48,195 nt of DNA, taken from positions 1 to 48,195 of the forward strand of contig QHUZ01000048.1 of NCBI GenBank assembly GCA_003223395.1, written 5' to 3'. The position numbers were made by a program, and so were the translations under genes. Positions 26,137 through 33,778 of this stretch are shown here, in pieces (the first letter of the stretch is position 1; each line of letters begins with the position of its first letter). Under the pieces are notes generated by a model. The model ran no database searches, was not told where the DNA came from, and saw nothing but the letters and a program-made list of their open reading frames with translations. The DNA is from Gemmatimonadota bacterium. Its GTDB lineage: Bacteria; Gemmatimonadota; Gemmatimonadetes; Gemmatimonadales; GWC2-71-9.

Positions 26137-27598
26137 ATGTTGCCTGCCGTGACTATCTGGGAAAAAACCACCCGATCGCTGCGGAGCCTGCGCCTCGACA
26201 CCATGCGGGGCAAGTTTGTCGCGTTTGCGGTGCTGGCAACGCTGTTCACGACGCTCGTCATGACCGTGATGTTGTACGGCCGGAATCGCCGCTCGCTGAG
26301 CGACCGGGTCGGGCAAGAGCTCCGCGCCCTGAGCTCGGACATGGCGCGCGAGGTGGCCGTCTGGTTCGACCAGCGAGTCTACGATCTGCGCCTGCGCGCG
26401 AGCCCCTACGTCGTGTCGGACAACCTGGCGCGAGCCACCGGCCGCAATGCGGCGCAGTCCCTCAACCGGCTCCGCGACTACCTCAATTCCGTGCGCCAGA
26501 ATCTCCCGGCTCACGAAGGGCTCGCCATCATCGGTCGAGACGGGCAGGTCCTCACGAGCAGCGGCAGCCGGACGGGCTTCCGTTTGACGCCCGACCGCAT
26601 GAACAATCTGCGGACCCGCGATGCCCTGGTGGGCGATCCCTTCTGGGACGCCAGCATCGGGAAAGCGGCGGTCGTCCTCGTCGTGCCGATCCGTCAGGAT
26701 GACGGGCTCTTCCTGGGCGCGTTGGGCGCGAAGATCAATCTGGACAGCCTCCGCGAGGTGTTAGACCAGCTGTCGGCCGGCCACTCCCGCGACCTCTACC
26801 TCATTACCGAACAGGGGCGCGTCGTGATCCGCTCCGCCGGCAACCCCGCGGACGCCATGAAGGCAACCCTGCCGGACGCGACGACCAGAGAGCTCACCGA
26901 ACGAGAAGGCCAGACGATCGCGCAGGCACGCCCGCAGGGGCGTGAGGTCGTGGCGGTGCTGCGGCGAATTCCCCAGCTGCACTGGGCGGCCGTGGCCGAA
27001 ACACCACGTGCCGAGACCGTGCGCGAGGCGGGAGTGCTGCGGTTTCGCACCGTGCTAGAAGCTCTCGCTCACCGATTCCCTGACCGGCCTGTACAATCGC
27101 CGGCACCTGATGGGCACGCTCGCCAGCGAGGTGCAGCGGTCGCGCCGCCTGCGGCGCGCCTTCGCGGTCCTGCTGGCCGACGTCGATCGGTTCAAGCAGT
27201 ACAACGACACGCACGGCCATCTCGCCGGCGATGCGGCGCTCGTGAAGATCGCGGAGGTGTTCCGCAAGACGACGCGGCAGGTGGACTGCGTGGCGCGCTA
27301 CGGCGGCGAGGAGTTCGTGGTGATGCTGCTCGAGGCCAACCTGGCAACGGCCACCCTGGTCGCGGAGCGCATTCGCGCCCGCGTGGCGGAGCAGGATCTC
27401 GGCGAGGGGTCTCTCACGCTGAGCATCGGCGTCGCCGAGTACCCCGACGGCGGAGACACGCCGGAGGAGCTGATCGCCACCGCCGACGCAGCGATGTACA
27501 AGGCGAAAAGCGCCGGCCGGAACCAGGTCGTGGTGGCCGGGACGAGCGAGGAGCGGCCTCAGCCCCAGGAAAAAAAGCGGCGCAAGCGCGAGGCGTAA
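26137..27598 (+). pseudogene. Membrane-anchored diguanylate cyclase with Cache-like sensor, disrupted by a frameshift/deletion
   Basis: Reading frame 1 gives an N-terminal cytoplasmic tail, one transmembrane helix (about 27-46) and a ~250-residue periplasmic Cache-like sensor domain ending ...HWAAVAETPRAE...FRTVL. Near 27055-27061 coding jumps to frame 2. That frame has a TAG at 27056 and then LSLTDSLTGLYNRR, the start of a complete GGDEF domain: DVDRFKQYNDTHGHLAGD, inhibitory I-site RQVD and active-site GGEEF. The second transmembrane helix that normally links Cache to GGDEF is missing. The junction therefore looks like a deletion of non-multiple-of-three length rather than one miscalled base. 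The intact gene would make c-di-GMP. As it stands the GGDEF part has no start codon before ATG 27110, inside the domain, so activity is doubtful. Confidence 0.8.
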
Positions 27599-27708
27599 CT
27601 GTCGAGCTTCTAGTCGCCAAAGCAGCCGAGGACCGACCACAACAGTTTTGCGCCGGTGTCGTTGCCCAGCGCGAGGCCCGTGATGATCGGCGACCCGGGA
27701 GGCTGGGC

Positions 27709-29490
27709 TTACGGCGCAGCTCGCGCAGCGAGGATGTAGGCCAGGTTCGCCGTGCCATCCATGATCGGCTCGTTCGTCGAATAGTCCCCCACGTCATCAT
27801 GATACACGATGAAACCGGTATTGAAGGGCGCGTACTCATCCGCCTCGAGCAGCCGGATGCCACGAAGGTTCTGAAAGATTGACCGATACACAGGACCATC
27901 CACGAGACCGCCCGAGAGCTGCACGTGGAGCTCCTGCGCGACGACCGAGTGTGGCGTTCGCGGGAAGTTGTCGCCGAGGCCGATGACCATCGACACGCCC
28001 CACGGGTTCGTGCCGAACAACCAGTCGAGCGCCGCGGTCTCGTACTCGACGTAGGTCGAGTCGCCGGTCATGCGGCGATAGAACGTGGCCTGCGTCGCGA
28101 ACGAGGCGAGCAGATTATTGGAGCACCAGATGAACGGAATACCGACCCGAAATCCGTTGTGCGCTCGGCCCACCACAGCCTCGAGTCCACGCCGGTAGTA
28201 CTCGGCGACCACGCGCCGCGCGCTGTCCGTGCCCGTCCGCCAGATCTCATAGTGACCGTTGTTGTGCCAGGGAAACCACTGATAGTGACGCGCCGTGTCC
28301 TGTCCCATCCAGGGCGTCACCGGCTCCTGCGCGGCGTAACGCAGCGCGGCATCGAAATAGGCGGGCTCGTGCGTCAGCGCGTAGAGCTCCACCGCGCCGA
28401 GCTCCATGTCGTCGGCCCAGTTGTCTTCTTCGTAGAAGTACGGCGAGCGGGCAGGCGCAGTCTGGCACACGCCGGGATGCGCGGCGCCAAGTGCGTACAC
28501 GGCGCGGGCGCGCGCGGCGAGCCGGCGGGCGAACGCGCTGTCGTGCTCGCGATAGAGTTCCGCGCCGAGTGCGAACGCGGCCGCGTATTTCCCCGCCGTC
28601 GAGGCGAGGCCGGTCGAGCGGTTCTTACTGTCGAATAGCCCCTGCGGCTTGCCGGTACAGGGGTAGACCGGCCGCTTCCCGCCCCGCCCCCACCCGTAAT
28701 CGGCGGAATCGTTGACCGGCAAATCCCAAAACGTGTGATCGCGATCGTCCGCCAGCTGATTGAGGAGCAGGTCGTCAGCGGGATACATCTTGAGCAGCCA
28801 GGCGAGGCCCCAGCGAGCCTCGTCGAGCACGTCGGGGATGCCGTTCGCGCCGGGCAGACCGTTCGCCTCAAACCGGTCGGTAAAAGCCTCCGGGTGATCG
28901 CGGTGGGCGAGCAGCAACATCGTCGTGGCGTGCGCCGTCGTCGTGCCGTACTGGAGATAGTCCGATGCGTCGGCCCATCCGCCGGCCACCGGGATGAACT
29001 CGCCGCTGCGCGTTGGGTGATCGACGAGTACGCCGTCGCTGCGCTGATGCACCGAGTCCTTGAACACCGGGTTGTAGCCGGAGCGTTGCTCGCGCAGGTA
29101 GGCGAGGAGCGAGTCCGCCGCGCCGCGATACACGTCATCCGCGATCCGCACCGGCAGCGAGGTCACGCCCGCGGCGACGATGCGGTAGACGCCCGGCCGC
29201 CGCAGCGCCGAAAAGTCCAGCCGAAACGTCGCGGCGCACGGACCGAAAGCCCCGGCAGCGTCGGCCGGCCGAGGTCCGAAAACCGTCCGGTTGCCGACGC
29301 CGACGATTCGAAAGCTCGGGATCTCGCGCGGCGCGAGGGCGCAGATGACGGCAACCTTCGGCGCCGCCGGCTGGTAGCCGATCTGGTTGACGCGGATCGC
29401 GACGGCCTCACCCTGCGGGGACGTGACGCCGGGCGCCGACGCGCGGCAGGACAGGCTGGCGGCGAGCAGGATCAGTCCGGCGCGAGGCAT
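27709..29490 (-). CDS. Glycoside hydrolase family 9 lipoprotein (endoglucanase-like)
   Basis: The product is 593 residues. The start is the ATG that yields a lipoprotein signal (LLAASLSC, Cys15); the frame continues upstream without coding character. An Ig-like cellulase N-terminal domain (about 30-120, IRVNQIGYQPAAPKVAV) precedes the (alpha/alpha)6 barrel. Catalytic motifs are GGWADASDYLQY (Asp174/Asp177) and DYSTNEPIMDGTANL with the acid Glu574, plus NGIPDVLDEARWGLAWLL. The family cleaves beta-1,4-glucans or removes glucose or glucosamine from chain ends. The N-Ig/GH9 arrangement and lipid anchor suggest a periplasmic or surface exo-type enzyme. Thirty-two high-GC3 codons continue in frame past its TAA. 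Confidence 0.92.
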   Translation of the reverse strand: MPRAGLILLAASLSCRASAPGVTSPQGEAVAIRVNQIGYQPAAPKVAVICALAPREIPSFRIVGVGNRTVFGPRPADAAGAFGPCAATFRLDFSALRRPGVYRIVAAGVTSLPVRIADDVYRGAADSLLAYLREQRSGYNPVFKDSVHQRSDGVLVDHPTRSGEFIPVAGGWADASDYLQYGTTTAHATTMLLLAHRDHPEAFTDRFEANGLPGANGIPDVLDEARWGLAWLLKMYPADDLLLNQLADDRDHTFWDLPVNDSADYGWGRGGKRPVYPCTGKPQGLFDSKNRSTGLASTAGKYAAAFALGAELYREHDSAFARRLAARARAVYALGAAHPGVCQTAPARSPYFYEEDNWADDMELGAVELYALTHEPAYFDAALRYAAQEPVTPWMGQDTARHYQWFPWHNNGHYEIWRTGTDSARRVVAEYYRRGLEAVVGRAHNGFRVGIPFIWCSNNLLASFATQATFYRRMTGDSTYVEYETAALDWLFGTNPWGVSMVIGLGDNFPRTPHSVVAQELHVQLSGGLVDGPVYRSIFQNLRGIRLLEADEYAPFNTGFIVYHDDVGDYSTNEPIMDGTANLAYILAARAAP

Positions 29491-29558
29491 TGTTGCCAAT
29501 CTTACCGGGACGTCCCAATCGGCAATAGCTTCCTCGCGCTCATGAAAGACTTCGACGC

Positions 29559-30398
29559 ATGGCATACCTGCTCGCGACGCTAGCGGCCGTATTCTACGGC
29601 GCGGCCGACTTCACCGGCGGGATGGTGACGAAGCGTGTCGCCACAGTCCCCGTGGTGCTGCTGTCGCAGGCGACGGGGTTGGTGATGGTCGCCCTGATCC
29701 TCCCGTTCCTCGGGACGGCGGCGCCGCGGGCCGCGGACCTCTGGTGGGGCGCCGCCGGGGGATTGGCCGGTGGTGTCGGCGTCGCCCTCCTCTATTACGG
29801 GCTCGCGATTGGTACGATGTCGGTCGTTGCGCCCACGACGGCGGTGCTCGCCGTCGCGATTCCTGTCCTTACCTCGATCGCGCTGGGCGAGCGACCCGGC
29901 TGGCTCGCGATCGCCGGCATTCTCTTGGGCATTGGTGCGATCGCGCTCGTGAGCCGTCCGACCGCGAATCCCCAGAGCACCGCGCGACGCTCCGGCCTCG
30001 GCGTCGCGCTCGTCGCTGGAGTCGCGATCGGATTGTTTTTGCTCGCCCTCGCGCAGACACGCCCAGCGAGCGGTCTGTGGCCACTGCTGACGGCGCGTCT
30101 GACATCCGTGGGGTTGTTTGCTGTCATCGCCGCGGTGGGGCGCCGTTCGGTGCGCATGCCGCTGAAGCTTGCAGCGATCGCGGTTGGGGGTGGCGCGCTC
30201 GACATGCTGGCCAACACGTTGTATCTGCTCGCGGCGCAGATTGGCCCGCTCAGCCCCGTGGTGACCCTTTCCGCTTTATATCCCGCGAGCACGGTTCTGC
30301 TTGCTCGCGCCGTACTGGGCGAGCGGCTCAATGCCTGGCAGACCGCCGGCGTCGCCGCTGCGCTCGTCGCCGTGCTACTGATTGTTCGCGGCGGCTGA
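29559..30398 (+). CDS. EamA/DMT-superfamily transporter
   Basis: The product is 279 residues with ten predicted transmembrane helices in two five-helix halves, each an EamA repeat (the first beginning LLATLAAVFYGAADFTGGM, the second around GLGVALVAGVAIGLFLLAL). Each half ends with the typical VLGER-like motif (ALGERPGW and VLGERLNAW). Drug/metabolite transporters of this type export amino acids, nucleosides or other small metabolites. The gene is divergent from GH9 across 68 bases and converges, with a 24-base overlap, on the flavin reductase remnant. Substrate unknown. Confidence 0.93.
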   Translation: MAYLLATLAAVFYGAADFTGGMVTKRVATVPVVLLSQATGLVMVALILPFLGTAAPRAADLWWGAAGGLAGGVGVALLYYGLAIGTMSVVAPTTAVLAVAIPVLTSIALGERPGWLAIAGILLGIGAIALVSRPTANPQSTARRSGLGVALVAGVAIGLFLLALAQTRPASGLWPLLTARLTSVGLFAVIAAVGRRSVRMPLKLAAIAVGGGALDMLANTLYLLAAQIGPLSPVVTLSALYPASTVLLARAVLGERLNAWQTAGVAAALVAVLLIVRGG

Positions 30399-30844
30399 CG
30401 CTGGTTTGTCGACGCGATCGACCGGCGAGTTGGGATGCTCGCCCAGGAACTCGACCCAGGCCGTCTTGGCGCAGGGGTAATTCTTAGCCGCCTCGGCGAG
30501 ATCCATGAAGCCGGCGATCGATTGGTCGAGGCGGTCGACCAGCTGCGGATTCGCGAGCTTGCCTTGCGCGTCGAACGCCTGATGCGCCTGCGCGAGCGAA
30601 AACATGCGTCGTTCCCCTCGACCCGACGCTTCAGCTCTGTGGCGCCGGGCGGAAAGCCGTCCTTCGCTTGCACATCCTGGCTGTAGGACGGACTGTCGAA
30701 CGCGCTCACGGCGGCAAGGTCAACCGTTCCACCATGCTTCTCGATCGCACTGGCGGCGAGTTTGGCGAGCATTGTATTGAAGGAGCCGGTGCGGAGCGAC
30801 GCGGAGAACACCAGGTAACGAACCGGCTCGCGCTCCTTGGGCAT
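30375..30844 (-). pseudogene. NADPH-dependent FMN reductase, central part missing
   Basis: The first 80 residues have the flavodoxin-like start of NAD(P)H:FMN reductases (RYLVFSASLRTGSFNTMLA, the FMN-phosphate loop, then DLAAVSAFDSPSY). After ...RRVEGNDA, near 30605-30608, the frame is lost. The C-terminal region resumes in another frame as MFSLAQAHQAFDAQGKL ... CAKTAWVEFLG. In intact relatives these two pieces are separated by about 65-70 residues carrying the SPEYNxSxPG flavin-binding segment, which is absent here. The gene is the third in the cupredoxin-rhomboid unit (14 bases after rhomboid), so it was probably under the same ECF promoter. The product as encoded cannot bind flavin normally. 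Confidence 0.75.
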
Positions 30845-30858
30845 GGCGGGAACGTAGA

Positions 30859-32058
30859 CTACTTCGCGTGCGTCGTCGAGTGATGTGCGAGTGACTGGAT
30901 TTGCCGGCGAGCTTCCTGAGCCAACTCGCCAACCCTTTCAAGTCGCAGGACCCGATCGAAGTCCGCTCGCGCCGGCGCCGACCGGCCGGAATCCGCAAGC
31001 GCCTCGCCGCGGAGCAGGTATGCGTCGGCCAGATTGTATCGCGCATCGGCGGACGAGTCGAGCCGCGCAACCCGCCCGAATGAGTCGATCGCCCCGTCGA
31101 AATCGTGGAGATCGAGGTAGGCCGTGCCTAGCGTCGTCAGAACCGCGACGTCATCCGGCCGCCGTACGCGCGCCCGCGTGAGCACCGCGACGGCGTCCTT
31201 GAAACTTCGCACCTGCAGGTACGCGGAACCCAGTGCGCTATACAGCGCAATCGAGTCGGGCCGTTGTGCAAGCAGACCCTCGAGCCGCGTGATCTCAGCG
31301 CCAACGTCCGGACGTGCCGCCGCGGGCGGCGAGGGCGGCTCGACCTCCACGACGTTCAGGGCGCGAACGTGCCGGACGGCGTACGCGCCCCCGACCAGGG
31401 CAATGAGAAAGCCCGCGGCCAGCGGCACCAGGGACGCCGCCGGCCACAAGGCCACAGCGGCACCGAAGGCCGCGCCAACCACGAGCCCGCCGAGGTGGGC
31501 CATGTTGTCGATACCCGTGCTGCGGAATCCGACGACCAGGTTATACAACACGAAGAGCACCAGACTCGGCAGGATCCGTCCTAGCAGTACTTCGTTTCCC
31601 GGACCGCGCCGCGTCAGGCCGAGTGCCGCGATGATTCCGCCGGCGACGCCGAAGATCGCACCGGAAGCACCGCCACTCACCGCGAGGGGATGTACCAGGA
31701 CACTCGCGAGACTGCCGCCGATGCCGCTCAACAGATACAGCGCGAGAAACGCGCGCGACCCGAACAGGGCCTCTGCCACGCGTCCAACATTGAAGAGCGC
31801 CCACATGTTGAACGCCAGATGGAAGAATCCGAAGTGGAGGAACATCGATGTGACGAGGCGCCACCACTGGCCGCCTAGCGTGAGCGGACCGTAGTCCGCA
31901 CCCCAGCGCAGGACCTGCTGGGTATCGTCGTAGGAGATGCCAGAGGCAACCATCGCCCCGAACCACAGCACGTTCAACCCAACGAGCGTGAGCGTCGCCG
32001 AGAAGCGCGGTCGAGCTTGGGTCGTCGCCGACACAGTACCATCGTCGGCGACGATCAC
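30859..32058 (-). CDS. Rhomboid-family intramembrane serine protease with C-terminal TPR region
   Basis: The product is 399 residues with a GTG start 7 bases after the cupredoxin stop, and GAGGAAG lies a few bases upstream. The membrane domain holds about six helices with rhomboid motifs: HFGFFHLAFNMWALF (His80, Asn84), the catalytic Ser132 in GGASGAIFG and His188 in MAHLGGLVVGAAFG. After a last helix (about 205-225) a soluble tail contains tetratricopeptide-like repeats (YSALGSAYLQVRSFKDAV, LTTLGTAYLDLHDFDGAID, YNLADAYLLRGEAL). Rhomboids cut transmembrane segments of client proteins. Because this gene belongs to the unit facing the ECF sigma/anti-sigma pair, the anti-sigma factor is an attractive client, but that is inference. 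Confidence 0.92.
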   Translation of the reverse strand: MIVADDGTVSATTQARPRFSATLTLVGLNVLWFGAMVASGISYDDTQQVLRWGADYGPLTLGGQWWRLVTSMFLHFGFFHLAFNMWALFNVGRVAEALFGSRAFLALYLLSGIGGSLASVLVHPLAVSGGASGAIFGVAGGIIAALGLTRRGPGNEVLLGRILPSLVLFVLYNLVVGFRSTGIDNMAHLGGLVVGAAFGAAVALWPAASLVPLAAGFLIALVGGAYAVRHVRALNVVEVEPPSPPAAARPDVGAEITRLEGLLAQRPDSIALYSALGSAYLQVRSFKDAVAVLTRARVRRPDDVAVLTTLGTAYLDLHDFDGAIDSFGRVARLDSSADARYNLADAYLLRGEALADSGRSAPARADFDRVLRLERVGELAQEARRQIQSLAHHSTTHAK

Positions 32059-32065
32059 GCGCGCG

Positions 32066-33145
32066 TCAAGGCTTCCTCGAGCCCGACTTTTCCCAGTTCA
32101 CGAACAGGAACCCGCCTGGCGCATCGAACTTCGGTTCGCCCGGTCCAGGCAGAATCTGCAGCTGCAGCTCGTCGATCGTGTTCTTGGAACAGTCCCAGCA
32201 GGCGATCGCGAAGTCGCCGTTCCGCCGCGTGCGCGAGAGCAGCATCACGTGCACCATCGCGTTGTCGGTCACGAGCGCGCCGTTCTTGTACAAGTGCCCG
32301 AACGCCCACAATGCCACGGCGCTGTTGATCGTCGGCACCAGCGGCGTGTGCACGGCGGTGTTGCCATGGTAGTACAGCCCGAGGATCACACCGCCGAACC
32401 GCGGGTGATGCGGCACGTCCTTCGTCTGCACCCGGTCCAGCACCAGCTTCCAGCGTGCGCCATCCTGCGTCGCAAACTCGGCGAGCCCGTCGACTGAATC
32501 ACGCGTCGCACCTTTGTCCCAGGCGGTGAACGCGAACGTGCCCCCGACCCGCGTCACGTTGTTCGAGTAGGGCCCGTTCTTCACCTGCGACTCGAGCCCT
32601 TCGCGCTCGTCACCGAACTGCTGCAGGATCGGAGCAGCGCTGTCCGGAAACGGAAACGGCCCGGGGAGGATCTGGATGACGGGCCCGCCGCCCGTCACCC
32701 GGATCGCCTGAATACTCGGCGCGGGCGCGCCCATGCCAGCCATCGCCCCTGCCCCATTGTAGTCTGAGGCAGCGGCACCCGTGGCCGGGGCAACTTTGAG
32801 CTCCGCATCCATACCCAGCTTCTTGTGCGAGTCGTTTCCCACGGGGCAGTACACCTCGTAGGTGCCGGGCTTGAGCGTGAGCGTCAGTGTGGCGCTCGCC
32901 CCAGGTTGGATGACGCCGGTCTCCTGCTCGATCCCCTGCCCCTCGACTTCCAGGGCGTGCGGGATGCTGCCGGCGTTTGTGACCGTGAACGTCACCGTCC
33001 CTGCGACGATCGTGGCTTGCGAGAGCTCGACCTTCCATTCAGTGAGCCTGGCGCTGACGGCCGCCGGGTCCTCGGGACGGTGTGCGAGGATGCTCAACAA
33101 GAGCCTCGCGACGTTTCGAACCTGAACTAGCTGCGCGTACGACAT
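32066..33145 (-). CDS. Cupredoxin-domain protein with an unrecognised C-terminal domain
   Basis: The product is 359 residues; the start is the ATG with AGGAGG nine bases upstream (33155-33160). Residues about 35-118 form a cupredoxin: FTVTNAGSIPHALEVEGQG, LTLKPGTYEVYCPVGNDSHKKLGM. The type-1 copper ligands are His63, Cys100, His107 and Met112. No clear export signal precedes it, unusual for a copper protein; the N-terminal ARLLLSIL segment is too short to be sure. The C-terminal ~220 residues (for example VPHHPRFGGVILGLYYHG, NGDFAIACWDCSKNTIDELQ) are not a domain I recognise. It is the first gene of a unit transcribed divergently from an ECF sigma gene and preceded by a matching ECF-type promoter. 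Confidence 0.82.
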   Translation of the reverse strand: MSYAQLVQVRNVARLLLSILAHRPEDPAAVSARLTEWKVELSQATIVAGTVTFTVTNAGSIPHALEVEGQGIEQETGVIQPGASATLTLTLKPGTYEVYCPVGNDSHKKLGMDAELKVAPATGAAASDYNGAGAMAGMGAPAPSIQAIRVTGGGPVIQILPGPFPFPDSAAPILQQFGDEREGLESQVKNGPYSNNVTRVGGTFAFTAWDKGATRDSVDGLAEFATQDGARWKLVLDRVQTKDVPHHPRFGGVILGLYYHGNTAVHTPLVPTINSAVALWAFGHLYKNGALVTDNAMVHVMLLSRTRRNGDFAIACWDCSKNTIDELQLQILPGPGEPKFDAPGGFLFVNWEKSGSRKP

Positions 33146-33195
33146 ATGAGCCTTCCTCCTGCGAGAGTGTGACGGCAGTTTCCTTCGCTGCCAAA

Positions 33196-33221
33196 GACTC
33201 CGCGTGTCGAGCGCGTATTCC
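33196..33221 (-). promoter_or_regulatory. ECF-type promoter for the cupredoxin-rhomboid-flavin reductase unit
   Basis: On the minus strand GGAATAC (33221-33215) is followed by 16 bases and GTCTTTGG (GTC at 33198-33196). The geometry and GGA-GTCT surroundings equal those of the facing promoter for the sigma gene. Transcription would start about 45 bases before the cupredoxin ATG. Confidence 0.6.
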
Positions 33222-33231
33222 CGCGGGAATA
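33216..33231. promoter_or_regulatory. 16-bp palindrome holding both divergent -35 elements
   Basis: TATTCCCGCGGGAATA is a perfect palindrome midway between the cupredoxin and ECF sigma genes. It supplies GGAATA on each strand, so two sigma-bound polymerases could not occupy both promoters at once. Confidence 0.65.
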
Positions 33232-33251
33232 AACTCGTCGGCGCCGGAGTC
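33226..33251 (+). promoter_or_regulatory. ECF-type autoregulatory promoter of the sigma gene
   Basis: GGAATAA (33226-33232), a 16-base spacer and GTCTCC (GTC at 33249-33251) fit the GGAAT/GTC pattern used by many group IV sigma factors. The start site would fall almost at the AGGAGG (33261-33266), giving a very short leader. Confidence 0.6.
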
Positions 33252-33271
33252 TCCTTCTGCAGGAGGATGAG

Positions 33272-33778
33272 TTGGAGTCGAGCGCGCTGGCGCGATTCGA
33301 AGCGGTCGTGTTGCCGCACCTGGACGCCGCATACACGCTGGCGCGTTACCTGATGCGGAACGCGTCCGACGCCGACGACGTCGTGCAGGACGCCTGCCTG
33401 CGCGCGCTCAAGTATTTCGATGGCTTCCGCGGAGAGGCTGGGACAAGCGCGCGCGCGTGGCTCCTGACGATCGTGCGCAACACCGCCCACACCTGGCGCG
33501 AGCGCCATCGCCCCGAGGCGCTCGCCGTGGAGTTCGACGAACGCGAGCACAGTGAAGCAATCGCCGAGCGCGATCCCGAGGCCAAAGAAACACTCGGCCG
33601 TGCGCTGGAGCGCCTGGCACCCGAGTTCCGCGAGGTGATCGTCCTGCGTGAGCTCCAGGGGTTGTCGTACAAAGAGATCGGCGACGTGACGGGTGTGCCG
33701 GTCGGCACCGTGATGTCCCGTTTGTCCCGCGCGCGCGCACGCCTGCAGGAGGCGCTGCGGGAAGAGGAGGTAAGGTGA
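33272..33778 (+). CDS. ECF-family RNA polymerase sigma factor
   Basis: The product is 168 residues with a TTG start; AGGAGG at 33261-33266 is five bases upstream, and the nearby ATG at 33267 is out of frame. Region 2 (about 10-75: YLMRNASDADDVVQDACLRALKYFDGFRGEAG) carries the -10 recognition helix. Region 4 (about 110-160: RLAPEFREVIVLRELQGLSY followed by EIGDVTGVPVGTVMSRLSRA) carries the helix-turn-helix for the -35. No region 3 is present, as expected for group IV. The stop overlaps the anti-sigma GTG (GTGA). Two matching promoters in the divergent region suggest autoregulation and control of the facing cupredoxin unit. Confidence 0.95.
   Translation: MESSALARFEAVVLPHLDAAYTLARYLMRNASDADDVVQDACLRALKYFDGFRGEAGTSARAWLLTIVRNTAHTWRERHRPEALAVEFDEREHSEAIAERDPEAKETLGRALERLAPEFREVIVLRELQGLSYKEIGDVTGVPVGTVMSRLSRARARLQEALREEEVR

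Noticed and set aside
27050-27070. Programmed ribosomal frameshift in the diguanylate cyclase
   Set aside because: There is no slippery heptamer, the second frame has a stop right at the junction, and the missing second TM helix points to a deletion.
27110-27598. GGDEF domain as a hybrid (cAMP-GMP) synthase partner of the A20 riboswitch
   Set aside because: It keeps the Asp in GHLAGD typical of ordinary c-di-GMP synthases, and the gene appears broken.
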